A stretch of DNA of 64,000 nucleotides from Candidatus Poribacteria bacterium. Lineage in GTDB: Bacteria; Poribacteria; WGA-4E; WGA-3G. The translations under genes were made by a program, and so were the position numbers. The notes beneath the pieces are model-generated. The model saw only the letters and a list, made by a program, of their open reading frames with translations, ran no database searches and was not told where the DNA came from. Position 1 is the stretch's first letter; every line of letters begins with the position of its first letter. The DNA lies in the NCBI GenBank assembly GCA_003635195.1, contig PYIY01000178.1, positions 31,904 through 95,903 on the forward strand, in the 5' to 3' direction. Positions 47,180 through 53,945 of the stretch are shown piece after piece.

Positions 47180-49429
47180 ATGCTAAAAGGAACGTTAAAA
47201 GAGCTTTCAAACCTGTTGAATTTCGCACCCGCAGCGATCGCAAAAAAACGGCAAATCTTGATAGACCTCCATGGGGAACGCTGTTTCTACTGCGGCGAGT
47301 CCCTAGGCTACTACGAAGTCGACCACGTGCATCCACGGTCGCGCGGTGGCGACGATACACTCACAAACCTCGTTTTGTCATGCGTGCGGTGCAATCAAAC
47401 CAAGGGACAGTGTGGGATCAACAATATGGGGGATAAGCCGCGGTGGCTCAAAGAAGCCGTCTTGCGCACGCTGCGGATTCTAAATTCAAACCGAAAGTTC
47501 ACGTATATTCCCTCGAAAACGTATTTTCACCTCAATGGCGATGCACCGATATCAGACGTATCCGACATCACCGAATTTGGGGAATTGATAGAGCGTCAGC
47601 GCGTTGCGAACAGTCTGACAAAAAAAGGGATCATTAAGCGTCTGAATTGCTACGAAAAGAAGTGGAACAATTATTTAACGCGCCGCACGATCTTCGGCGA
47701 GTCGCAACTTCCGCGTCTCGCGAAACTCTTATGGATTCCGTTGGATACACTCAAACACGCCTACATGTCCGACGTTTTTGAGTATGCTTTGGAAAGACAT
47801 ACGTTGAGCCAAGTCTGGAAGAAAGACTTCCTACAAGCGTTTATTGACCGCTGCGATATTGAGAACCGGTTTCACCGCTTTCTGGTCCGAAATCCCAAGC
47901 AGATTAAACCGATAAGCTCTATTTACCAAGTCGTCAAAAACTTAAAGATCGGGCGACCGCCGGGCAAAAAGGGACGGGATCAGGTCAAAAAAGAGTTAGG
48001 TTTCGAAGTGTTCCCTCCTGAAACAGTTGAGGCGTTCCGAAAGGAACTGCACTATGAGTTGCCACCCCTGAAAGTCAGGGAAGTTGAGCACCCATACGCC
48101 GATAAACCGATTGAAATCAAGCCGCCTCTAAAGTTATCTCCTGAGGAACGAGAAAAAAAGGAAAAAATACGCCAACGCAAAATCGAATCGCAGCGAGCGA
48201 AAACCTCTCTGAACGGTGATCTTTCAAACTGCCGAACGGAATTCGGAAAGGCACTGCGGACCGCAAGAATCAAAAAAGGGTGGTCGCAATCGGTGTTGGG
48301 AGAAAAAATAGGAGTCGACAAGATTTCTGTGCAGCAATGGGAAACGACGCTGAGACTTCCATATCCGGTAACCGCCTATCGTCTCAAAAACGCATTGAAT
48401 CTTCCCGATTCGGTGATGCCAGCGATAGATACCTCTATGTGCCAAACTGAGAGGGGGAAACAGATTAGAGAACATCGCATCAAAAAAGGCTGGAATCTCA
48501 AACAAGCAGCAAAGGAAATAGGTGTTCATAAGGGTACGCTCTGGCTCTGGGAATGCTCAGACACCCAACCGCTTCGGAAACATCATAGAAAGATTGCCGC
48601 GGTTCTCGATATCCCCATAGCAGTTTTTCAATCACAGCGACGCCGGTGGACATCATCCGACAGTGCTGCCCTCAAAGATTATGCTTCAAAAGGGTGGTGT
48701 CCTCAGCGGATTGCGAAAGAATTGGGACGCTCCGAATCCAGTGTTTACTCAAAAGCCAGAGAAATAGGCATCCCCTTCAGCCATAAAGGGAAACGCACCT
48801 ATTGGACAAATGCCGAAACGAAGCAGCTTCGGCAGTATGTTGAACTGGGAAACCTGACAGATGCCGAGATCGCCGCTGAATTGGGGAGGAGTTTGAACGC
48901 AATAGATCGAAAACGTAAGAGGATGAAGCTACCGAAAATTTTTGCGACATCCGCTTCGGATCCGGAGTTATTGGCGAAGATTCTGGAGTATAAGGATCAA
49001 GGTTGGTCCCATGAACGGATTGGTGCTGTGTTTGGTGTGAGTGTAAGTCGTATTTCAAATATCCTCACACAAAACGGCTTCAAAGGGTATGGCGATACCC
49101 GATACCGCAGAAAATCGGAACGGCGATTGCTGGTGAAAAGTGGTTTTACCCCATCCAGCGAACCGACTTATTACCCACCGAAACCGCCACCGCGGATCTT
49201 ACCGTCGAAAACGCCACCTGTCGTTTTTAGACCCGAAACAAAACGTCTCTTTTCTGAATGTGAACGTCAGATTCGCATCGGAAAAATGGACGTAGAAATT
49301 GCGGAAAACCTGCGGTGCAGTGAGGAATTCGTCAAAAGGCAGCGGAAGTTTGTCGCGTGGCAAAAGGAATATGGTGCACTGAACGGCGTCCGAGACAAGG
49401 AAAGCAGTCATGAAACACACGTCCATTGA
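47180..49429 (+). CDS. HNH nuclease fused to multiple HTH domains, 749 residues
   Basis: ATG 47180 has a GGAGA SD. Residues about 34-75 form a complete HNH: CFYCGESLGYYEVDHVHPRS followed by RGGDDTLTNLVLSCVRCNQT. About 270 residues of unknown type follow. Then come two XRE HTHs (KALRTARIKKGWSQSVLGEK near 358; KQIREHRIKKGWNLKQAAKE near 428), then two SANT/Myb-like HTHs (WTSSDSAALKDYASKGWCPQ and WTNAETKQLRQYVELGNLTD) and a fifth HTH (ILEYKDQGWSHERIGAVFGV). I know no family with this layout. Five DNA-binding units fused to a nuclease suggest a site-specific enzyme reading a long or repeated site. Confidence 0.75.
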   Translation: MLKGTLKELSNLLNFAPAAIAKKRQILIDLHGERCFYCGESLGYYEVDHVHPRSRGGDDTLTNLVLSCVRCNQTKGQCGINNMGDKPRWLKEAVLRTLRILNSNRKFTYIPSKTYFHLNGDAPISDVSDITEFGELIERQRVANSLTKKGIIKRLNCYEKKWNNYLTRRTIFGESQLPRLAKLLWIPLDTLKHAYMSDVFEYALERHTLSQVWKKDFLQAFIDRCDIENRFHRFLVRNPKQIKPISSIYQVVKNLKIGRPPGKKGRDQVKKELGFEVFPPETVEAFRKELHYELPPLKVREVEHPYADKPIEIKPPLKLSPEEREKKEKIRQRKIESQRAKTSLNGDLSNCRTEFGKALRTARIKKGWSQSVLGEKIGVDKISVQQWETTLRLPYPVTAYRLKNALNLPDSVMPAIDTSMCQTERGKQIREHRIKKGWNLKQAAKEIGVHKGTLWLWECSDTQPLRKHHRKIAAVLDIPIAVFQSQRRRWTSSDSAALKDYASKGWCPQRIAKELGRSESSVYSKAREIGIPFSHKGKRTYWTNAETKQLRQYVELGNLTDAEIAAELGRSLNAIDRKRKRMKLPKIFATSASDPELLAKILEYKDQGWSHERIGAVFGVSVSRISNILTQNGFKGYGDTRYRRKSERRLLVKSGFTPSSEPTYYPPKPPPRILPSKTPPVVFRPETKRLFSECERQIRIGKMDVEIAENLRCSEEFVKRQRKFVAWQKEYGALNGVRDKESSHETHVH

Positions 49430-49685
49430 GAACATCGTTTTGAGTATCCTCAAAGAGAAAGACCTGCTACTCACGATCGGGGAAATCACACACAAAGTCC
49501 GGCAACGCACAGGGACATACCGAGAACTCCGCGCGGATGTGCGAACAGCCGTTGAATCTCTCTGCACAGACAACAAACTCACACGCTTCTTTATGGGACA
49601 TCACCGCTCCAAACTCACCGGTGCCGCCATTACACCGAAATGGGGCTACCGCGTGACAAAAGAGCACTGGGGATACGACGCATGA
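49410..49685 (+). CDS. Winged-helix protein, 91 residues
   Basis: ATG 49410 overlaps the end of the HNH multi-HTH gene by 20 bases with SD AAGGAAAG. ENIVLSILKEKDLLLTIGEI followed by RTYRELRADVRTAVESLCTD-type sequence reads as a winged helix. Could be a partner or regulator of the upstream gene. Confidence 0.6.
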   Translation: MKHTSIENIVLSILKEKDLLLTIGEITHKVRQRTGTYRELRADVRTAVESLCTDNKLTRFFMGHHRSKLTGAAITPKWGYRVTKEHWGYDA

Positions 49686-50167
49686 CACCGAACACTACCC
49701 AAGCACCGTTCTTGGAAGACCTCTGCCTGCTCCTGATCTTCCGAGACGCACACCTTGAGAACCTCAAAGCCGACCTCCTGCGACTCTACGATCCGTGCGT
49801 GGCAAAAGTCTACGTCTGTGTCTCTAAAAAACTGAACTTCCTCACTCGCGCCAAAGCACTCCGCGAAATCCGAAACGTGTTCCATAAGTCCGACATCTAC
49901 ATCAACAATGTAACCGATGCCCAACTCAAACTTGTAGCATTCTATAGCCATTTCTACACAAGGAGCGACCTATGCGAATCCACCAACGCGCCATCGTCTT
50001 GCAAGTGCTCAAAGGCGGGACGTTCCGATGCCACCTCCGAGACAACGAGAACCACGAAGTCAACGCCTATCCGTGTGGAAACATGCGCCGACACCGGATC
50101 GTCCTCTGTGCAGGCGATGAAGTCACTGTCGAACTCAGCCCCTACGATCTTGAGCGTGGAAGAGTGA
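49682..50167 (+). CDS. Hypothetical protein with a paralogue at 50183 (C-terminus probably read-through)
   Basis: ATG 49682 overlaps the previous stop (ATGA). The first 95 residues (FLEDLCLLLIFRDAHLENLK ... LVAFYSHFYTRSDL) align with the whole of the protein at 50183-50533, including the LFIF/LLIF strand and the terminal helix. Beyond residue 97 the frame overlaps the IF-1-like gene in another frame and reads like noise (SSCKCSKAGRSDATSETTRT), so the natural end was probably near 49972. Confidence 0.55.
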   Translation: MTPNTTQAPFLEDLCLLLIFRDAHLENLKADLLRLYDPCVAKVYVCVSKKLNFLTRAKALREIRNVFHKSDIYINNVTDAQLKLVAFYSHFYTRSDLCESTNAPSSCKCSKAGRSDATSETTRTTKSTPIRVETCADTGSSSVQAMKSLSNSAPTILSVEE

Positions 50168-50190
50168 TATGGAGGCAATCCGTTGAATAG
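49972..50190 (+). CDS. IF-1-like S1-fold protein, 72 residues
   Basis: SD AAGGAG precedes ATG 49972. Length and sequence fit translation initiation factor IF-1: QRAIVLQVLKGGTFRCHLRD, then the IF-1 hallmark block GNMRRHRIVLCAGDEVTVEL followed by SPYDLERGRVIWR. Bacterial IF-1 has GKMRKxxIRIxxGDxVxVEL then SPYDLxxGRIxxR. IF-1 binds the ribosomal A site. A copy on a mobile element is very unusual; it may bias initiation toward element mRNAs or have become an RNA chaperone. Confidence 0.85.
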   Translation: MRIHQRAIVLQVLKGGTFRCHLRDNENHEVNAYPCGNMRRHRIVLCAGDEVTVELSPYDLERGRVIWRQSVE

Positions 50191-50533
50191 AAACCCCGAT
50201 ATATCCACCAAATACGCGCTCCCTCAATACTACATACCCGCGCCAGCATTTCTACAAACCATGGCACATTTGTTTATCTTTAGCGATACCTCTTTTGAGA
50301 CGGCTAAGGGGATTATAGACAGCCTCGTTGCATCGAGAAACACGATCAAAACCGTGAGAACCTATACCGTGACCGGTGTCCACAGCGACGTGATAGCGAA
50401 ACTTCAAACCTATTTCCAAAAACACCTCAACCTCGACAGCGAGACAATAGAAGTTTTTGACGATGAGGCACTTGCACTTTTACAACTCATCTTCAAACGC
50501 TCTTCCGTCTATCGCGAAGCACTCCAGAACTAA
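50183..50533 (+). CDS. Hypothetical protein, 116 residues (paralogue of 49682)
   Basis: The start overlaps the IF-1-like stop by 8 bases (TTG at 50183). The domain FLQTMAHLFIFSDTSFETAK ... LQLIFKRSSVYREALQN matches the N-terminal 95 residues of the 49682 protein. The pair flanks the IF-1-like gene on both sides, so these three probably form one unit. No family recognised. Confidence 0.6.
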   Translation: MNRNPDISTKYALPQYYIPAPAFLQTMAHLFIFSDTSFETAKGIIDSLVASRNTIKTVRTYTVTGVHSDVIAKLQTYFQKHLNLDSETIEVFDDEALALLQLIFKRSSVYREALQN

Positions 50534-50591
50534 AACCTGTAGGGGATCGGATTTCCGACTCCTAATCCTGCAAATCACAACAATCACAGTC

Positions 50592-50777
50592 ATGATTTCT
50601 GAACGACACTTCAAAAACTTAGAGAACGCCAATCGTGAGGTAGCGATGCGTTTCGAGAAACTCCGCAAAGTCCGTGCCAGTCGCGATACACAGCGTATTG
50701 GGCATGCCGCGATGGAATACTTTCAGGCAGTCCAACGCCTCAACGCAGCTATAGAAGCCGCGCTCAGCAAGGGGTAG
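50592..50777 (+). CDS. Short coiled-coil protein, 61 residues (family copy 1)
   Basis: MISERHFKNLENANREVAMR then FEKLRKVRASRDTQRIGHAA and MEYFQAVQRLNAAIEA form a helical hairpin. Members of the same family are at 53214-53441 and, truncated, at 61464-61673. All share ENANRE, F.KLRK.RASRDT and MEYFQ/MDYYH. Unknown function. Three scattered copies on one element. Confidence 0.6.
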   Translation: MISERHFKNLENANREVAMRFEKLRKVRASRDTQRIGHAAMEYFQAVQRLNAAIEAALSKG

Positions 50778-50786
50778 CCCTAATTG

Positions 50787-50868
50787 CATGCAGCCTCTCA
50801 CACCTGCACACGTCATCCTGTGCAGACGCGCACGTGTGCACACCTCCACGTTTGCATAGTTGCTCCCT
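50787..50868. repeat. GTGCACAC-type sites 4
   Basis: CTCACACCTGCACACGTC and CGCACGTGTGCACACCTCC (about 50796-50850) form a cluster of the same site that precedes parA. Confidence 0.45.
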
Positions 50869-51056
50869 ACACTTATGCGATTCCTGTTGACCTCTCAGGC
50901 ATTTTCTGTTATGCTCTTTTTCAGCGCGTGAACAGGAGTCTCACCTCCACGTGATTTTCGTAGGTGCGTTTTAGAAATTGGATTTTTGGGAGATTTTCAA
51001 AATTTCTCAAGTTCAAAAGGAAATCTATAGAAAAAAGTAGTTAAGGAGAAAAAAGA

Positions 51057-51845
51057 GTGACTTTGAAATTAGGAAATATATTTTTCATAACTATCATGCT
51101 GCTCGCCATGCTTATGGGTTGTGACAGGGCACAGGAGATGATCAGTGATACGACGCCAGAAGCCACTGCTATCGACGATACAATGCCTGAGATGGCAATG
51201 GAAACAATCCCTGTGAAGTTCGTCTTGTTGATTGACTATCCCGAAGGAGGGAAGGACGCTTATCTCGCGCAGGTCGCCTCCATTGCGGAGACGCTACAAT
51301 CCCCTGAAGAGGTCGTCCGGATAAGATCTTACGACAATCAAGACCCCGAAATGAGTCCACACCGGCTTGTCGAGTACGATTTTAAGAGTTTTCTTGATGC
51401 AGCGACCTATCTGAACCGTCCAGAGATCGCCGCTGCTCTCGCAGACCTTCCGAATCACTCAACCAAAGTGGCCACATACACATTTATCCAGGATGTTGAC
51501 TATACCTATGCAAAAGAAGAGGAAGGCGATTGGCAGATAAAATACGTTTACCTGATTGACTACCTTCTCGGTGGAAAACAAGCATATCTGGAGTACGCCG
51601 AGGACGTTTCTACAGTGTTAATTCCACCAGCGCAACTGAAGGCGATCGCCTCTTACGACAACTATTACGGTGGATCTCCACACCGACTCGTTGAATTTGA
51701 GTTTGCCTCTCAGGAGGATGCCGCTGCTTACGAAGCGTTAGAAGAAGTGATACAGACGGCTGAGGCTCAACTTGAGATCCAAGCAGGCAATTGGAGCCAA
51801 GTGCTGCATAAATTTGAGTTGCGTTCGGATTACATCAAAGAGTGA
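51057..51845 (+). CDS. Lipoprotein with two ferredoxin-like repeats, 262 residues
   Basis: GTG start with SD AAGGAG. A signal peptide ends in the lipobox LAMLMGC, so the mature protein is lipid-anchored. Two repeats of about 100 residues follow: VKFVLLIDYPEGGKDAYLAQ ... SPHRLVEYDF and IKYVYLIDYLLGGKQAYLEY ... SPHRLVEFEF. Each looks like a dimeric alpha-beta barrel unit. No known family. Its base composition and style look chromosomal, so this may be a stretch of host DNA carried in the element. Confidence 0.75.
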   Translation: MTLKLGNIFFITIMLLAMLMGCDRAQEMISDTTPEATAIDDTMPEMAMETIPVKFVLLIDYPEGGKDAYLAQVASIAETLQSPEEVVRIRSYDNQDPEMSPHRLVEYDFKSFLDAATYLNRPEIAAALADLPNHSTKVATYTFIQDVDYTYAKEEEGDWQIKYVYLIDYLLGGKQAYLEYAEDVSTVLIPPAQLKAIASYDNYYGGSPHRLVEFEFASQEDAAAYEALEEVIQTAEAQLEIQAGNWSQVLHKFELRSDYIKE

Positions 51846-51984
51846 GAGCCGCATTTTGCACCCAGTCAGACCGTGGCTCCGTACCCCCCAAAACCAAACA
51901 CGAACTGCGCAGGGCATTTTTTAACCAAAAATTTGCCCTCAAAATCCAACGTAACCAATCCCCAAAATCCAACGTTTTTACTTC

Positions 51985-52050
51985 TGTGTGCAACACATCA
52001 CACCTGCACAACATCACATCTGCATACGTGCAGGTGTGCACACTATCAAT
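51985..52050. repeat. GTGCACAC-type sites 5, directly before parA
   Basis: Between 51989 and 52042 there are GTGCAACACATCACACCTGC, ACATCTGCATACGTGC and GCAGGTGTGCACACTATC. This is the densest cluster of the motif in the window, 25 to 85 bases before the parA start, as expected for a partition operator or centromere. Confidence 0.6.
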
Positions 52051-52071
52051 CTTGCACAGACGGAGGTAAAA

Positions 52072-52692
52072 ATGAAGACATTGGCAATCTTGAGCAGGAA
52101 AGGCGGGACCGGCAAGACAACCCTCGCGACGCATTTATCCGTCGCCGCGGAACGTGCCGGACACACAACCGCCTTAATAGACTTGGATCCGCAGTCTTCC
52201 GCAGCGAAATGGCGGGACAACCGCGATGGCGATACCCCCGCAGTCATTTCGACACACTCGGAACGGTTACAACAGATACTGAAACTCGCTGAGGAGAACG
52301 GCGCGACGTTCGCCATTCTGGATACCGCACCGCATACCGAGATCGCCGCACTCGACGCCGCACGTGCTTCAGACATGGCGTTAGTACCGTGTAAGCCCGC
52401 ACTCATCGACCTACAGGCGATCGGCTCCACGATTGATGTCGTTCGACTCGCAAAAGTGCCAGCACACATCGTTTTGAACGCAGTGCCAGCACGCGGGGAT
52501 CTCGCTGACCAAGCGCGGCAAGCCGTGGAGACGTACGATGTCCCCTGTGCTCCTTGTGAAATCGGACATCGGATCGGGTTCGTCCATGCCTACAACGCAG
52601 GACTCACCGTCCAAGAGTTTGAACCGAGCGGTAAAGCCAGCAACGAGATCCGCGCGCTTTACGCATACATCGCAAATGAAATGGGGGTATAA
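52072..52692 (+). CDS. parA: ParA-family partition ATPase, 206 residues
   Basis: ATG 52072 with SD GGAGG. The deviant Walker A is KGGTGKTT (residues 10-17), with LIDLDPQSSAAKWRD (A') and FAILDTAPHTEIAAL (Walker B). There is no N-terminal HTH, so this is the short ParF/Soj-like type that pairs with a small DNA-binding partner. It is followed after one base by an RHH gene, and preceded by repeated GTGCACAC sites. Together they should segregate the element at division. Confidence 0.9.
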   Translation: MKTLAILSRKGGTGKTTLATHLSVAAERAGHTTALIDLDPQSSAAKWRDNRDGDTPAVISTHSERLQQILKLAEENGATFAILDTAPHTEIAALDAARASDMALVPCKPALIDLQAIGSTIDVVRLAKVPAHIVLNAVPARGDLADQARQAVETYDVPCAPCEIGHRIGFVHAYNAGLTVQEFEPSGKASNEIRALYAYIANEMGV

Positions 52693-52693
52693 T

Positions 52694-52969
52694 ATGGGAA
52701 CGAAAAAGAAAGTGAATCTCGCAGAAGTTTTCCAAAAGAACGAGCAGCTCCAGAAACCCGAACTGGAAGTCGTTGAAGCTGCACCGACCGAGAAAAAGAA
52801 AGTCGCTCCCTCTCGCGAGAAGAAAAAGCATATCGGGGGCTATTTCGATGAGGCTGTCTATCGACAAATGAAACATCTCGGTGTCGAGAAGAATATGACG
52901 ACCCAAGACATATTGAAGGAGGCTCTCAACGCATTCTTTAGGTTACACGATAAACCACCAATTGCTTGA
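52694..52969 (+). CDS. Ribbon-helix-helix partition partner, 91 residues
   Basis: ATG 52694 lies one base after the parA stop. The N-terminal 45 residues are lysine-rich and disordered. The rest, GGYFDEAVYRQMKHLGVEKN then TTQDILKEALNAFFRLHDKP, is a ribbon-helix-helix domain as in ParG-type partners. A mobile N-terminus is typical of ParG-type proteins and stimulates the ParA ATPase. The likely target is the GTGCACAC repeats before parA. Confidence 0.8.
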   Translation: MGTKKKVNLAEVFQKNEQLQKPELEVVEAAPTEKKKVAPSREKKKHIGGYFDEAVYRQMKHLGVEKNMTTQDILKEALNAFFRLHDKPPIA

Positions 52970-53159
52970 GGGTCATTCACTCCTGATAAGCAAAATTACA
53001 GGGACACCTGACTGCTGACTGCTAATCGTTGACTGCGGGATACCCCCAACACAGGGCAGAGGCTTGGAAGGGGCTTGTAGGCGATTCTCGAAAGGATTTT
53101 TCAGCGATTTCTCAAATATAACGTCACCAACTGAATTTCCCGTGTCAACGGAGGTTAGA

Positions 53160-53205
53160 GGGGTTACTGACTGCCGATAGCCGATAGCCGACAGCCGATA
53201 GCCAT
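53160..53205. repeat. Tandem 7-bp-type repeats
   Basis: CCGATAGCCGATAGCC, CGACAGCCGATAGCC and similar units precede the 53214 gene. They are the same low-complexity filler as in other gaps. Confidence 0.5.
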
Positions 53206-53213
53206 ATAAAACA

Positions 53214-53441
53214 ATGCTTTCCGATTTACACTTCAAAACATTAGACAATGCCAATCGCGATCTGTCGCGACAGTTTCAGAAACTCCGCAAAGCCCGCGCC
53301 AGTCGCGATACAGACGGCATCAAACGGGCTGAGATGGACTACTATCACTCGCTGCAGCACCTTTACGCCGCTGTGCAAGACGCCGTCGCTGACGGAAACC
53401 AACCGTCCTCTGTAGGAGGGAACTCCACTCGCGACTCTTAA
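53214..53441 (+). CDS. Short coiled-coil protein, 75 residues (family copy 2)
   Basis: MLSDLHFKTLDNANRDLSRQ followed by FQKLRKARASRDTDGIKRAE. Matches the 50592 gene over 55 residues. The C-terminus NQPSSVGGNSTRDS is coded by a GTAGGAG palindrome (about 53410-53437) that extended the frame. Shadowed by an opposite ORF. Confidence 0.6.
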   Translation: MLSDLHFKTLDNANRDLSRQFQKLRKARASRDTDGIKRAEMDYYHSLQHLYAAVQDAVADGNQPSSVGGNSTRDS

Positions 53442-53777
53442 CTGACAACTGCTCCAAATTAACTCTATGTTAATTCTCTTAATCTTGGGGTTTTTCAAAT
53501 TGCCTGTGAATGTAGTGGACATGGGGGTTCGTGTTCCCAAATTAACGTTTTGACAGTTCTGTTAGCTTCACACCCACATCAGATCATTGATAAAACAGCC
53601 AAAAGGGTTTTCCATGAAAATCCTTTTTTTTGCATTTTTTTCATTTTATGCACGAAATCGCCTCAAAAAAGCAGTCTTTATAACCAAGTAGTTACTGCAG
53701 TAGTTACTTGCAAACGATTGTTGTGAGCGTTTATGGCGTTTCCGGTAAGGATGTCGCAGCATTTTCGAGACTTCTCC
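53442..53777. other. Noncoding region with a dyad
   Basis: No gene is supported. CAAGTAGTTACTGCAGTAGT plus TACTTG (53685-53710) is a 26-bp dyad with only the central GTT/AGT steps off symmetry. It lies about 70 bases before the -35 element of the next promoter, so it may be an operator. TA-rich DNA around it has several TTAA steps. Confidence 0.4.
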
Positions 53778-53806
53778 TTGACATCTAAAACGTATGTCGT
53801 TATACT
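53778..53806 (+). promoter_or_regulatory. Strong sigma-70 promoter
   Basis: TTGACA (53778-53783) and TATACT (53801-53806), 17-base spacer. It is the best match to consensus in the window and lies 140 bases before the 859-residue gene. Confidence 0.75.
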
Positions 53807-53814
53807 ATTCCTAC

Positions 53815-53891
53815 GCTCGTGGACAGGGTTCTCAGCTCAACGCCTCCCGCGTTGAGTCCTGTCCTCCACCCCTGAGAAGGTGCATACGAGC
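53815..53891 (+). ncRNA. Candidate structured leader with pseudoknot
   Basis: Starting about 9 bases after the promoter, the outer stem is GCTCGT (53815-53820) with ACGAGC (53886-53891). Inside are GGACAGG (53821-53827) with CCTGTCC (53858-53864) and the hairpin CTCAACGC/GCGTTGAG (53836-53856). TTCTCAG (53829-53835) can pair with CTGAGAA (53872-53878), which crosses the GGACAGG stem. The topology matches the leader at 30321-30446 although the sequences differ. It may be a riboswitch-like control element for the downstream gene. Confidence 0.55.
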
Positions 53892-53945
53892 CAACGAGCG
53901 AACCCTCGCTTTACATAACATACAACACTTGATTGGATACTTTTT

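Noticed and set aside
50068..50167. Long C-terminal part of the 49682 protein
   Set aside because: It overlaps the IF-1-like gene in a different frame and reads as low-complexity noise. The paralogue at 50183 ends before this part.
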